From IMG/VR virus record IMGVR_UViG_3300021379_000628, positions 1 through 62,696 of that record: DNA of 62,696 nucleotides. One strand, 5' to 3'. Shown piece after piece: positions 41,073-47,917 of the stretch. The translations under genes and the position numbers were made by a program. The notes below the pieces were generated by a model. The model did not search any database. It saw nothing but the letters and a program-made list of their open reading frames with translations, and was not told the origin of the DNA. Position 1 is the stretch's first letter. Each line of letters begins with the position of its first letter. Source of the stretch: a virus.

Positions 41073-42782
41073 ATGCAGACAACAGAGATCAATGGATTCT
41101 TGATTGACACGTTCAATCAATATGGTCTAGAAGAAGGTAAAACGCAGGGGATTTGTCCCCTGTGTTCGTCTGATAGACAACCCAAAAACCAGAAAGCAAA
41201 ATGTGCTTCATACGATTGGGAACGTGGTCTTGGTACTTGTCATAATTGTAATACAACTTTTCAGTTACATAGTTATCAACGTAAAGGTGCTAGTGAAAAG
41301 GTTTATGTTAGACCTGAAGAAACTCATTATCCACCAGTTAAAGATAAGGTAACTGAATGGTTTGAAAATCGTGGTATATCACAAAGGACTCTTGACGATC
41401 TTAAGGTTAGTCAAGGTCCTGAGTGGATGCCGCAGACTGGTAAGACCGAGAATACCATACAGTTTAATTATTTAATGGGCGATCAACTTATTAATATTAA
41501 ATACCGAGACGGCAGGAAAAACTTTAAACTATATAAAGGTGCTGAAAAAGTATTTTACAATATTAATAGTATTGTTGGTTATAAAGATTGTATAATTACT
41601 GAAGGTGAAATGGATGTACTAGCTTTTCATGAAGCTGGTGTTAAAAACGTAGTATCAGTTCCAAATGGCGCTACACTTACAAATAATAATTTAGATTACT
41701 TAGATAATTGTATTGATTATTTCGAAGATAAAGAAAGAATATTACTTGCAGTTGATTCAGATGAAGCTGGACAGATGTTACAGCAAGAGCTTATTCGTAG
41801 GCTTGGAGCTGAAGTTTGTTTTCTAATAGACTTTGATGAGTGTAAAGATGCTAATGAATACTTAATTAAATATGGAAAAGACGAGCTGGCAAAGCGTGTT
41901 ACAAAAGCAAGACCAGTACCACTGGAAAATGTTACAACTTTCAAAGACATCGAAGGCGAGATTACTGACTTCGTTACTAACGGATTCAAGCCGGGATACC
42001 AAGTTGGCCTTCCGAATTTTGATGACATATTTTCGACTTATACTGGTCAATTCATTACTGTTACTGGCATTCCGTCCAGCGGTAAGTCAGACTTTGTTGA
42101 CCAAATGGTGGTTGGCTATAATTCGAACTATGGGTGGAAAACAGCATTTGCTTCGCCAGAAAATGCTCCGACTTATTTACACGCACATAAGTTAATGCGT
42201 AAAGTATGGGGTGACATGCCTAATAAATCAGATATTGGTGGTGATAAATGGAAGCAGGTTGCTGAGCATGTAAACGACAATTTCTTTTTTATAGACATGG
42301 AACGTTATACCCTTGAATCTGTATTACGTAAAGGTGCTGAACTTGTGAAACGTAAAGGTATTAAGTGTTTGGTTATTGATCCATTTAATAAAGTACGAGA
42401 TGTTGATGCTAAAACAGAAGACATAAACAGATACACAATGGATTATTTACAGAAGATAGAAATGTTCTGTAAGAAATATGATGTACTTGTTTTTATTGTA
42501 GCGCATCCAACTAAAATGTATAAAGATAAAGATGGAAATATCGAAGAGCCGACGATGTATAATATTAAGGGCGGTGGTGAATGGTATGATGCTAGTTATC
42601 ACGGTTTATTAGTACATCGCAATTACGAAGAGAAAACAGTTAAAGCTAAAGTTCTTAAGGTTAAGTTTCAAAACCTTGGTGAAAACGGTGCTGAAGCACA
42701 TTTCAAATGGGAACCAAAGTCAGGTTGTTTTCTTCCTCACGTACCTATGGTTACAGATCTTGAGCCAATGCCTTGGGAATAA
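41073..42782 (+). CDS. DNA primase-helicase (T7 gp4-like)
   Basis: A 569-residue bifunctional replication protein. Cys at 28, 31, 56 and 59 form the zinc-binding domain for template recognition. IITEGEMD (175-181) and AVDSDEAG (226-233) are TOPRIM catalytic motifs. GIPSSGKS (332-339) is the Walker A of the RecA-like DnaB-family helicase, and CLVIDPFNKVRD (about 430) is its Walker B. It unwinds DNA and makes primers at the fork. No DNA polymerase gene accompanies it, so the host enzyme probably elongates. Confidence 0.93.
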   Translation: MQTTEINGFLIDTFNQYGLEEGKTQGICPLCSSDRQPKNQKAKCASYDWERGLGTCHNCNTTFQLHSYQRKGASEKVYVRPEETHYPPVKDKVTEWFENRGISQRTLDDLKVSQGPEWMPQTGKTENTIQFNYLMGDQLINIKYRDGRKNFKLYKGAEKVFYNINSIVGYKDCIITEGEMDVLAFHEAGVKNVVSVPNGATLTNNNLDYLDNCIDYFEDKERILLAVDSDEAGQMLQQELIRRLGAEVCFLIDFDECKDANEYLIKYGKDELAKRVTKARPVPLENVTTFKDIEGEITDFVTNGFKPGYQVGLPNFDDIFSTYTGQFITVTGIPSSGKSDFVDQMVVGYNSNYGWKTAFASPENAPTYLHAHKLMRKVWGDMPNKSDIGGDKWKQVAEHVNDNFFFIDMERYTLESVLRKGAELVKRKGIKCLVIDPFNKVRDVDAKTEDINRYTMDYLQKIEMFCKKYDVLVFIVAHPTKMYKDKDGNIEEPTMYNIKGGGEWYDASYHGLLVHRNYEEKTVKAKVLKVKFQNLGENGAEAHFKWEPKSGCFLPHVPMVTDLEPMPWE

Positions 42783-43051
42783 TGGCAGCGGCTTGGAATA
42801 AGAAAAAGAACGAATGGAATATGGGTGAGCATAACCCAACAGAAGAGCAAGTAGAAGCTCGACTGTGGTGTATCAAAAATGCTATACACATTTCTCCTCT
42901 CGCTAAGGAACCAGGTAAATGGTGGATTGATATAACAATAAACGGAAAAACAAACAGATCTCCTTACGCTTACATAGCAGGCGACATTTGGAAAAAGGTC
43001 TACGAATACTACGAATATTATTATGAGAAATATTTTCGAAACAGCAAATGA
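42782..43051 (+). CDS. Hypothetical protein (89 aa)
   Basis: An 89-residue protein starting MAAAWNKKKNEWNMGEHNPT. The middle (KWWIDITINGKTNRSPYAYI) is beta-rich and the end is Tyr-rich (YEYYEYYYEKYF). ATG at 42782 overlaps the primase-helicase stop by one base; a TTG at 42773 would add three residues. It overlaps the next gene by 29 bases. The function is unknown. Confidence 0.6.
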   Translation: MAAAWNKKKNEWNMGEHNPTEEQVEARLWCIKNAIHISPLAKEPGKWWIDITINGKTNRSPYAYIAGDIWKKVYEYYEYYYEKYFRNSK

Positions 43052-43664
43052 AGCTTACGAGTATTACCACAATGAGATCATTGTAAATGGTATCTCGTTT
43101 GGCGATACTAAAGCTTTATTTAATATTGGTTTTACAATAACAAATCCAAGTGACAAAATAATCACAAATAAAGAACGTGATTGGAATCACAGATATGCGG
43201 AAGCTGAATGGAAATGGTATTTATCTGGAAACCCTAGTATTAAGAAACTAGGTGAACTATATGGTAGTATACCACCAATTTGGCAACGTATGGCAGATGA
43301 TAAAGGTAAAGTTAATTCAAACTACGGTTGGCAATGGAAACGTAAAGACCAATTGCATAACGTAATAGAGTTATTAAAAAAGCAGAAAGACACTAGACAG
43401 GCAGCTATAACAATTTATGATGCTAAGGAAATGTGGAAATATGAACATGACACACCTTGTACGTATGCTGTTCAATTTACAGTTGTAAATAATAAACTGT
43501 ATATGTCAGTCTATATGCGTTCTAATGATCTCTGGTACGGTTTCTGTAATGATCAATATCAATTTGCATCATTACAACAATTAGTTGCAGAAAAGCTATC
43601 TATTGAAACAGGTAGTTATTATCATCACGCACACAATTTACACTTATATAACAATAAACTTTAA
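43023..43664 (+). CDS. Thymidylate synthase-family enzyme, predicted dCMP-specific
   Basis: A 213-residue thymidylate synthase-fold enzyme. Cys146 in DTPCTYAV is the catalytic nucleophile. An ungapped match of RSNDLWYGFCND (166-177) to E. coli ThyA RSCDVFLGLPFN puts Asp177 where ThyA has Asn177. This Asn-to-Asp change is known to switch specificity from dUMP to dCMP in T4 dCMP hydroxymethylase. HNLHLYNNKL is the usual end motif; the protein lacks the last ~50 residues of ThyA. Two MazG-like genes follow, which could supply dCMP. A plain thymidylate synthase remains possible. Confidence 0.75.
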   Translation: MRNIFETANEAYEYYHNEIIVNGISFGDTKALFNIGFTITNPSDKIITNKERDWNHRYAEAEWKWYLSGNPSIKKLGELYGSIPPIWQRMADDKGKVNSNYGWQWKRKDQLHNVIELLKKQKDTRQAAITIYDAKEMWKYEHDTPCTYAVQFTVVNNKLYMSVYMRSNDLWYGFCNDQYQFASLQQLVAEKLSIETGSYYHHAHNLHLYNNKL

Positions 43665-44450
43665 ATGTATTATTTATATCACATACCGGGTAAAAAGATC
43701 GGCATTACGCGTGATCTTAATACTCGGGTTACTCTTGTACAAGGTTACAAGGAGGGAGAGTATGAAGTTCTTGAGCAGTCAGACGATATAGATTATATAT
43801 CAGACCGCGAAATAGAACTTCAACAGTCTTATGGCTATAAGGTTGATAGAAAATTATATAAAAATCTTTTTAATAAAATGCGAATAAATCCAACAGAGCA
43901 AACATCAACATTCCCAGTACCCGTTGCTAAACTCAAAGGCAACTTATTGGATAACAAAGGTTTAACATGGCACACTCCACACGGACAATTTGAAATTAAT
44001 GACCAAACCATACCATGGATCTTGGCTAATGTAAAAACGTCTATGTACGATAATAATCGTTGCTATATTTATAATAAAGCTTTTTACGAAGCGTTCATAG
44101 CTGAACCAGCATATGAAAAAACTAAACACGTAAAGAAAAGTAATTGGGATGCAGTCTCAGTGTTTGGTAATATTCGTAATTGGGCTGATAAAAGAGGAAT
44201 ATATGAAAATGGAGATGTTAAAACGCAGTATATCAAACTTATGGAAGAAGTCGGCGAGCTCGCAAAAGCAATTCTCAAAGACGATAAAGATGAGTTCGTT
44301 GATGCTATTGGTGATGCCGTTGTGGTACTTACCAATCTTGCCACTTTGGGTGGTTTCGATATTGAACATTGTATTGATAGTGCCTACAGCGAAATCAGCA
44401 ATAGAACTGGATCTATGGTAAACGGAACATTTGTTAAAGATGAAAATTAA
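43665..44450 (+). CDS. GIY-YIG-like / MazG-like fusion protein
   Basis: A 261-residue two-part protein. Residues 1-60 (YYLYHIPGKKIGITRDLNTR then VTLVQGYKEG) resemble a GIY-YIG nuclease start, with the YIG position reading KIGIT. Residues 60-160 are a linker with aromatic segments. Residues 175-245 (KLMEEVGELAKAILKDDKDE then FVDAIGDAVVVLTNLA) are a MazG-type pyrophosphohydrolase with the EExxE and ExxD metal-binding pairs. It probably hydrolyses (d)NTPs. It starts right after the TS-family gene's stop. Confidence 0.75.
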   Translation: MYYLYHIPGKKIGITRDLNTRVTLVQGYKEGEYEVLEQSDDIDYISDREIELQQSYGYKVDRKLYKNLFNKMRINPTEQTSTFPVPVAKLKGNLLDNKGLTWHTPHGQFEINDQTIPWILANVKTSMYDNNRCYIYNKAFYEAFIAEPAYEKTKHVKKSNWDAVSVFGNIRNWADKRGIYENGDVKTQYIKLMEEVGELAKAILKDDKDEFVDAIGDAVVVLTNLATLGGFDIEHCIDSAYSEISNRTGSMVNGTFVKDEN

Positions 44451-44784
44451 AACTAAAGACGAAATTGTACGCAGAGTGCTTGCTAAAATGGACGAACGTA
44501 GTTTAGTTGGTCAGAAAAAGTACGGAGCTACAATGATGGGTGAAATTGAAAACCAGGTCAAGGACTTAAATAGGTTTTTAGTAGATGTTCAAGAAGAACT
44601 AATGGATGCATTATTATATATCGAAGCAGCAAAAACTTGTTTGCAAGATGAAATTGAAGAAGCTATGTTAAAACGCATGAACATAATAGGTCAAAATGGA
44701 AACGATGGTTTACATTATGATTTAAGTCCATGCGCTAACTATGAGCTTTATAACATGGAAGTTAATGATCAAGAAACCTTATAA
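44440..44784 (+). CDS. MazG-like nucleotide pyrophosphohydrolase candidate
   Basis: A 114-residue helical protein. KYGATMMGEIENQVKDLNRF is followed by VDVQEELMDALLYIEAAK, an EExxD-type motif of all-alpha NTP pyrophosphohydrolases. ATG at 44440 overlaps the preceding gene by 11 bases and is preferred to a TTG at 44431. Together with the fusion upstream it makes a second possible dNTP-hydrolysing enzyme beside the TS-family gene. Confidence 0.55.
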   Translation: MKIKTKDEIVRRVLAKMDERSLVGQKKYGATMMGEIENQVKDLNRFLVDVQEELMDALLYIEAAKTCLQDEIEEAMLKRMNIIGQNGNDGLHYDLSPCANYELYNMEVNDQETL

Positions 44785-45229
44785 AAAAAGAAGCAAAAAA
44801 CGCGGGCCAGTGCAAGCAAAGAAAATATCATATGATGGTATTAACTTTGCTTCAGGCCTTGAGCGTTATATGTATATGGCTCTTAAAAAAGCAAAAATTA
44901 AAGCTAAATACGAGGGAGAAACTTTTGTACTAGTAAACGGTTTTCATTTTGAAAACGAATGTTACGCTAGGCAAGCTAATGGTAAAGGTGGTTTTCAAAA
45001 CAGAGGAGGTAAACGTATACTACCAATAAAGTATACACCAGATTTTATCGGCGACAACTTTATAATTGAATGTAAAGGTCGCGCTAATGAATCTTTTCCG
45101 ATGCGTTGGAAACTATTTAAAAAGCTAGTAACAGAACAATTTCCTAATATTACTTTATATAAACCACAAAATCAAGCAGAATGCGACGCGACTATAAAGC
45201 TAATTCAAAATCAGGCAAACACTCTTTAA
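44765..45229 (+). CDS. PD-(D/E)xK endonuclease (DUF1064/T7 endo I-like)
   Basis: A 154-residue protein with a basic start. GLERYMYMALKKAKIKAKYE is a helix-Glu motif, PIKYTPDFIGDNFIIECKGR contains the PD and ECK catalytic set, and MRWKLFKKLVTEQFP follows. This fits phage resolvase-like nucleases of the DUF1064 and T7 endonuclease I type that cut branched DNA before packaging. ATG at 44765 is chosen since the upstream ATG at 44741 lies within the previous gene and adds unrelated residues. Confidence 0.75.
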   Translation: MIKKPYKKRSKKRGPVQAKKISYDGINFASGLERYMYMALKKAKIKAKYEGETFVLVNGFHFENECYARQANGKGGFQNRGGKRILPIKYTPDFIGDNFIIECKGRANESFPMRWKLFKKLVTEQFPNITLYKPQNQAECDATIKLIQNQANTL

Positions 45230-45375
45230 GCATTGCTAAACAAGTAGCAAGACAAAAATATGCCGAACGACAAATTGACAAGTGGGTTAAATGGAGTATA
45301 GAAAATAGAGGTAAACTAATATATAAAGAATTAGTAGAAATGCAAACTAAATATGGAATAAAATGTTATGGCTAA
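45181..45375 (+). CDS. Small basic protein (64 aa)
   Basis: A 64-residue basic helical protein (MRRDYKANSKSGKHSLSIAK; QKYAERQIDKWVKWSIENRG). It overlaps the nuclease gene by 49 bases and the next small gene by eight. It probably binds nucleic acid. No family is recognised. Confidence 0.55.
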   Translation: MRRDYKANSKSGKHSLSIAKQVARQKYAERQIDKWVKWSIENRGKLIYKELVEMQTKYGIKCYG

Positions 45376-45502
45376 ATTAATATTAGGTAATTATTTAAAA
45401 AAGCCAAAGGTTAGAAGACCTGGTACACACGCTAAAACAAAAACTAGTAATTTAAAACAAAGTAAAAATTATGTCAAAAAATATAGAGGACAAGGAAAGT
45501 AA
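45368..45502 (+). CDS. Conserved very basic small phage protein (44 aa)
   Basis: A 44-residue protein (MAKLILGNYLKKPKVRRPGT; SKNYVKKYRGQGK). The RPGxHAKTKxS...SKNYxKxYRGQG pattern is one I recognise as a tiny conserved protein of marine phages near nucleotide-metabolism genes. It is presumably nucleic-acid-binding. It overlaps both neighbours, which fits the tight gene packing here. Confidence 0.7.
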   Translation: MAKLILGNYLKKPKVRRPGTHAKTKTSNLKQSKNYVKKYRGQGK

Positions 45503-45635
45503 ACCAAACTGGACATTATCATTTGGGTTTTACCCTGGTATTTTATTAGGTATTAGAACTTATGAAGAAGATGAGCAAACAGCTTACGTTTTATATCTTC
45601 CTTTTATTGACATTGCTCTTGAAGTTTATCACTAA
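45471..45635 (+). CDS. Conserved small phage protein (54 aa)
   Basis: A 54-residue protein (MSKNIEDKESKPNWTLSFGF; YPGILLGIRTYEEDEQTAYV; LYLPFIDIALEVYH). The YPGILLGIR...LYLPFIDIALE pattern recurs in marine phages beside ribonucleotide reductase genes. It may be membrane-associated. Its stop overlaps the nrdB start by one base. Confidence 0.7.
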   Translation: MSKNIEDKESKPNWTLSFGFYPGILLGIRTYEEDEQTAYVLYLPFIDIALEVYH

Positions 45636-46603
45636 TGGGATTGTTTGATGAGCGCGTGGCGTACAAACCGTTTGAATATCCAGATTACTATACCGAAGGT
45701 TGGTTGAAACAAGCACAAGCTTTTTGGTTGCACACTGAAATACCAATGCAAGGTGATATTAAGGACTGGAAAGAGAAACTTACACCAGCTGAAAAGAACC
45801 TAGTAGGAAATATCTTACTAGGTTTTGCTCAGACCGAGTGTGCTGTTTCAGATTATTGGACACAAAAAGTTGTTAGTTGGTTTCCTAAACATGAAATACA
45901 ACAAATGGCTATGATGTTTGGATCCCAAGAAACAATACATGCAGTTGCTTATAGTTATTTAAATGAAACACTCGGCCTTGAAGACTTTGAAGCGTTTTTA
46001 CACGACCCTGCTACTGCTGCACGTTTTGAGAATTTGGTTGCTTATAGTGGGGATAATCCTAAAGGAATTGGGACTAGTCTCGCTATCTTTTCAGCGTTTG
46101 CAGAAGGCGTGTCTTTATATTCTGCTTTTGCTGTGTTGTACAGCTTTCAGCTACGGAATCTACTTAAAGGCATCGGACAACAAATGAAATGGAGTGTACG
46201 TGATGAATCACTACACAGTAAAATGGGTTGTAAATTATTCAGAGACATGTGCGCTGAGAATAATCAGCTATTAGGTTTGTGTAGAGATGATATTATCAAA
46301 GCGGCTGAAACAATGGTAAAGCTAGAAACAGCTTACATTAAAAAGATGTTTGAAGCTGGTGATATTGAAGGCATTAGCGCAAATGATTTAATACATTTTA
46401 TAAAAAAGAGAGCAAATGAAAAACTCGTTGAACTCGGTTACCTCGATCTTGGATCGTATTTCCCATTTGACAAAGACGCAGCAAGTAATCTTGATTGGTT
46501 CTATCATCTTACCGGGGGGCACACTCATACTGATTTTTTCGCGATTCGGCCGACGGATTATTCGAAAGCTGGTGAAGGAGAGGATTTCGAAGACATTTGG
46601 TAA
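45635..46603 (+). CDS. nrdB: Ribonucleotide reductase class I small subunit
   Basis: A 322-residue radical-generating subunit. AQTECAVSDYW supplies a first Glu, SQETIHAVAYS (97-107) gives Glu99, His102 and the likely radical Tyr106, and RDESLHSKMG gives the second Glu/His pair. Together these form a dinuclear metal site. The C-terminal tail (DYSKAGEGEDFEDIW) is the segment that docks to NrdA. It provides dNTPs for phage synthesis with the large subunit encoded 1.3 kb downstream. Confidence 0.95.
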   Translation: MGLFDERVAYKPFEYPDYYTEGWLKQAQAFWLHTEIPMQGDIKDWKEKLTPAEKNLVGNILLGFAQTECAVSDYWTQKVVSWFPKHEIQQMAMMFGSQETIHAVAYSYLNETLGLEDFEAFLHDPATAARFENLVAYSGDNPKGIGTSLAIFSAFAEGVSLYSAFAVLYSFQLRNLLKGIGQQMKWSVRDESLHSKMGCKLFRDMCAENNQLLGLCRDDIIKAAETMVKLETAYIKKMFEAGDIEGISANDLIHFIKKRANEKLVELGYLDLGSYFPFDKDAASNLDWFYHLTGGHTHTDFFAIRPTDYSKAGEGEDFEDIW

Positions 46604-46629
46604 ACTTATAACTGAAAAAGAAATGAGAG

Positions 46630-47202
46630 ATGATTTATTTGGTAGATAATTTTTTACCAGCTAATTTATATAACGAACTTGTAACATATTGTGATAAGTT
46701 CAAAGAAGTTAAAACACCTGGTAAATCTTTCTGGATTAAAGAAGTTCCAAAAGAGCTAACTGATTATATCGTTGAATCACTAGAGAATTTTGAAGGACGT
46801 AAAATAAACTGTATACTTAGTTTTTTACGTGAAGCAAAAGAAGGTCAAGATAACGACTGGAGAATACATAATGATACTGTAATAGAAGGTCAACAACCTG
46901 ATAGAGCTATAGTATTATTTTTAAAGTCAAGTGAAGACAATATTCACGGTACAGCTTTTTGGGAGCACAACGATTATGGTTATACATATAGTAGTAGTGA
47001 TGTTAAAGAGTTTAATCGGATGCTTGAAGAAGATGCTAACGACAGAAGTAAATGGAAATTAAATTCAGTTATAGGTTATAGAGATAATAGACTATTGTCG
47101 TATCCTTCTGAATATTTTCACAGTAAGTATCCAAATGAATATAAAGATCAAAGAATAGTATTAGTAATGTTTTATAAATATGCAAGGACAGAAACAAAGT
47201 AG
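46630..47202 (+). CDS. 2OG-Fe(II) oxygenase-like protein
   Basis: A 190-residue protein. RIHNDTVIEG holds the His-x-Asp iron ligands and RLLSYPSEYFHSKYPNEYKD then QRIVLVMFYK holds the distal His and the Arg that binds 2-oxoglutarate. This is a prolyl-4-hydroxylase-like dioxygenase layout common in marine phages. The substrate is unknown (protein side chain or nucleobase). It sits between nrdB and nrdA and begins 26 bases after nrdB. Confidence 0.8.
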   Translation: MIYLVDNFLPANLYNELVTYCDKFKEVKTPGKSFWIKEVPKELTDYIVESLENFEGRKINCILSFLREAKEGQDNDWRIHNDTVIEGQQPDRAIVLFLKSSEDNIHGTAFWEHNDYGYTYSSSDVKEFNRMLEEDANDRSKWKLNSVIGYRDNRLLSYPSEYFHSKYPNEYKDQRIVLVMFYKYARTETK

Positions 47203-47416
47203 AGTTGATAATCTTGAAAAACGTATGGCAGCAGCTGTTAAAGTTATTCAAGCGTTAATAAATGAAACAGAAAATTTAAAGACCATGGTATTTGGTCAGC
47301 AAGAGTTGTTGAAACAGTTTAAAGAATATAATAAAGCTTTAGAAAAATTAAAGAATATAAATGAGGAAATGCAACAAGTGTCAGAAGGAGAAGCCAAATT
47401 GGAAGTTCCGGAATGA
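47180..47416 (+). CDS. Small coiled-coil protein (78 aa)
   Basis: A 78-residue protein that is almost entirely a charged helix (NLEKRMAAAVKVIQALINET; FKEYNKALEKLKNINEEMQQ). It overlaps the oxygenase gene by 23 bases and the next gene by 56. It may be a small scaffold or partner of its neighbours. The function is unknown. Confidence 0.6.
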   Translation: MQGQKQSRVDNLEKRMAAAVKVIQALINETENLKTMVFGQQELLKQFKEYNKALEKLKNINEEMQQVSEGEAKLEVPE

Positions 47417-47708
47417 CAAAAAAAAGACTTGCAAAAAATGTGAGTTTAGACTTAAACAAAGAATACTTAGATCTTTAGTACATAATAGAAGATTAACACC
47501 TGTTGAAAGAATAGCAAATAGATTAGGATATATGGGTTCGGCATTTATGATGACGAGCCCTCATCTTCTACCAGAGCCAATAGGTATTAAAACATATATA
47601 CTAGCTGGGCTGTTATCATTGCCTCAAGTAATTGTAGCAAAACAGTGGAACTTAGTGTTGGTAAATTTAAATGTAGCAATAGCATATACAATTTTATTTT
47701 TTAAATAA
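47361..47708 (+). CDS. Zinc-ribbon membrane protein (115 aa)
   Basis: A 115-residue protein. Residues 3-27 have two CxxC pairs (RKCNKCQKEK and KTCKKCEFR), an HNH- or zinc-ribbon-type binding site. Two hydrophobic segments follow, at about 73-92 and 96-114. A cytoplasmic metal-binding head anchored to the membrane is plausible. It overlaps the next gene by one base. No family is assigned. Confidence 0.6.
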   Translation: MRKCNKCQKEKPNWKFRNDKKKTCKKCEFRLKQRILRSLVHNRRLTPVERIANRLGYMGSAFMMTSPHLLPEPIGIKTYILAGLLSLPQVIVAKQWNLVLVNLNVAIAYTILFFK

Positions 47709-47917
47709 TGAAGAAAGCAACAGACATAATTTTAAGATTATATAAATCAGAATATATAACACAAGATGAAGTTCATATTTTGTTGGATGGTATTTGGGAT
47801 AGAAATTATCTTTACAATCCCCCAGTGTTGGATCCATATAAACCAAGTCAGGCTTATAAACCAGAATATAAACAATGGAATATAACAAGTAATAGCGATA
47901 ATACAAATGTGGAATAA
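47708..47917 (+). CDS. Hypothetical protein (69 aa)
   Basis: A 69-residue protein with an N-terminal helix (KKATDIILRLYKSEYITQDE) and a Pro/Tyr/Asn-rich tail (NYLYNPPVLDPYKPSQAYKP). It overlaps nrdA by 11 bases. The tail looks disordered and could bind a partner. The function is unknown. Confidence 0.6.
   Translation: MKKATDIILRLYKSEYITQDEVHILLDGIWDRNYLYNPPVLDPYKPSQAYKPEYKQWNITSNSDNTNVE

Noticed and set aside
46416-46649. Reading frame overlapping the end of nrdB
   Set aside because: It lies mostly inside the conserved nrdB C-terminus in another frame; composition follows nrdB codons.
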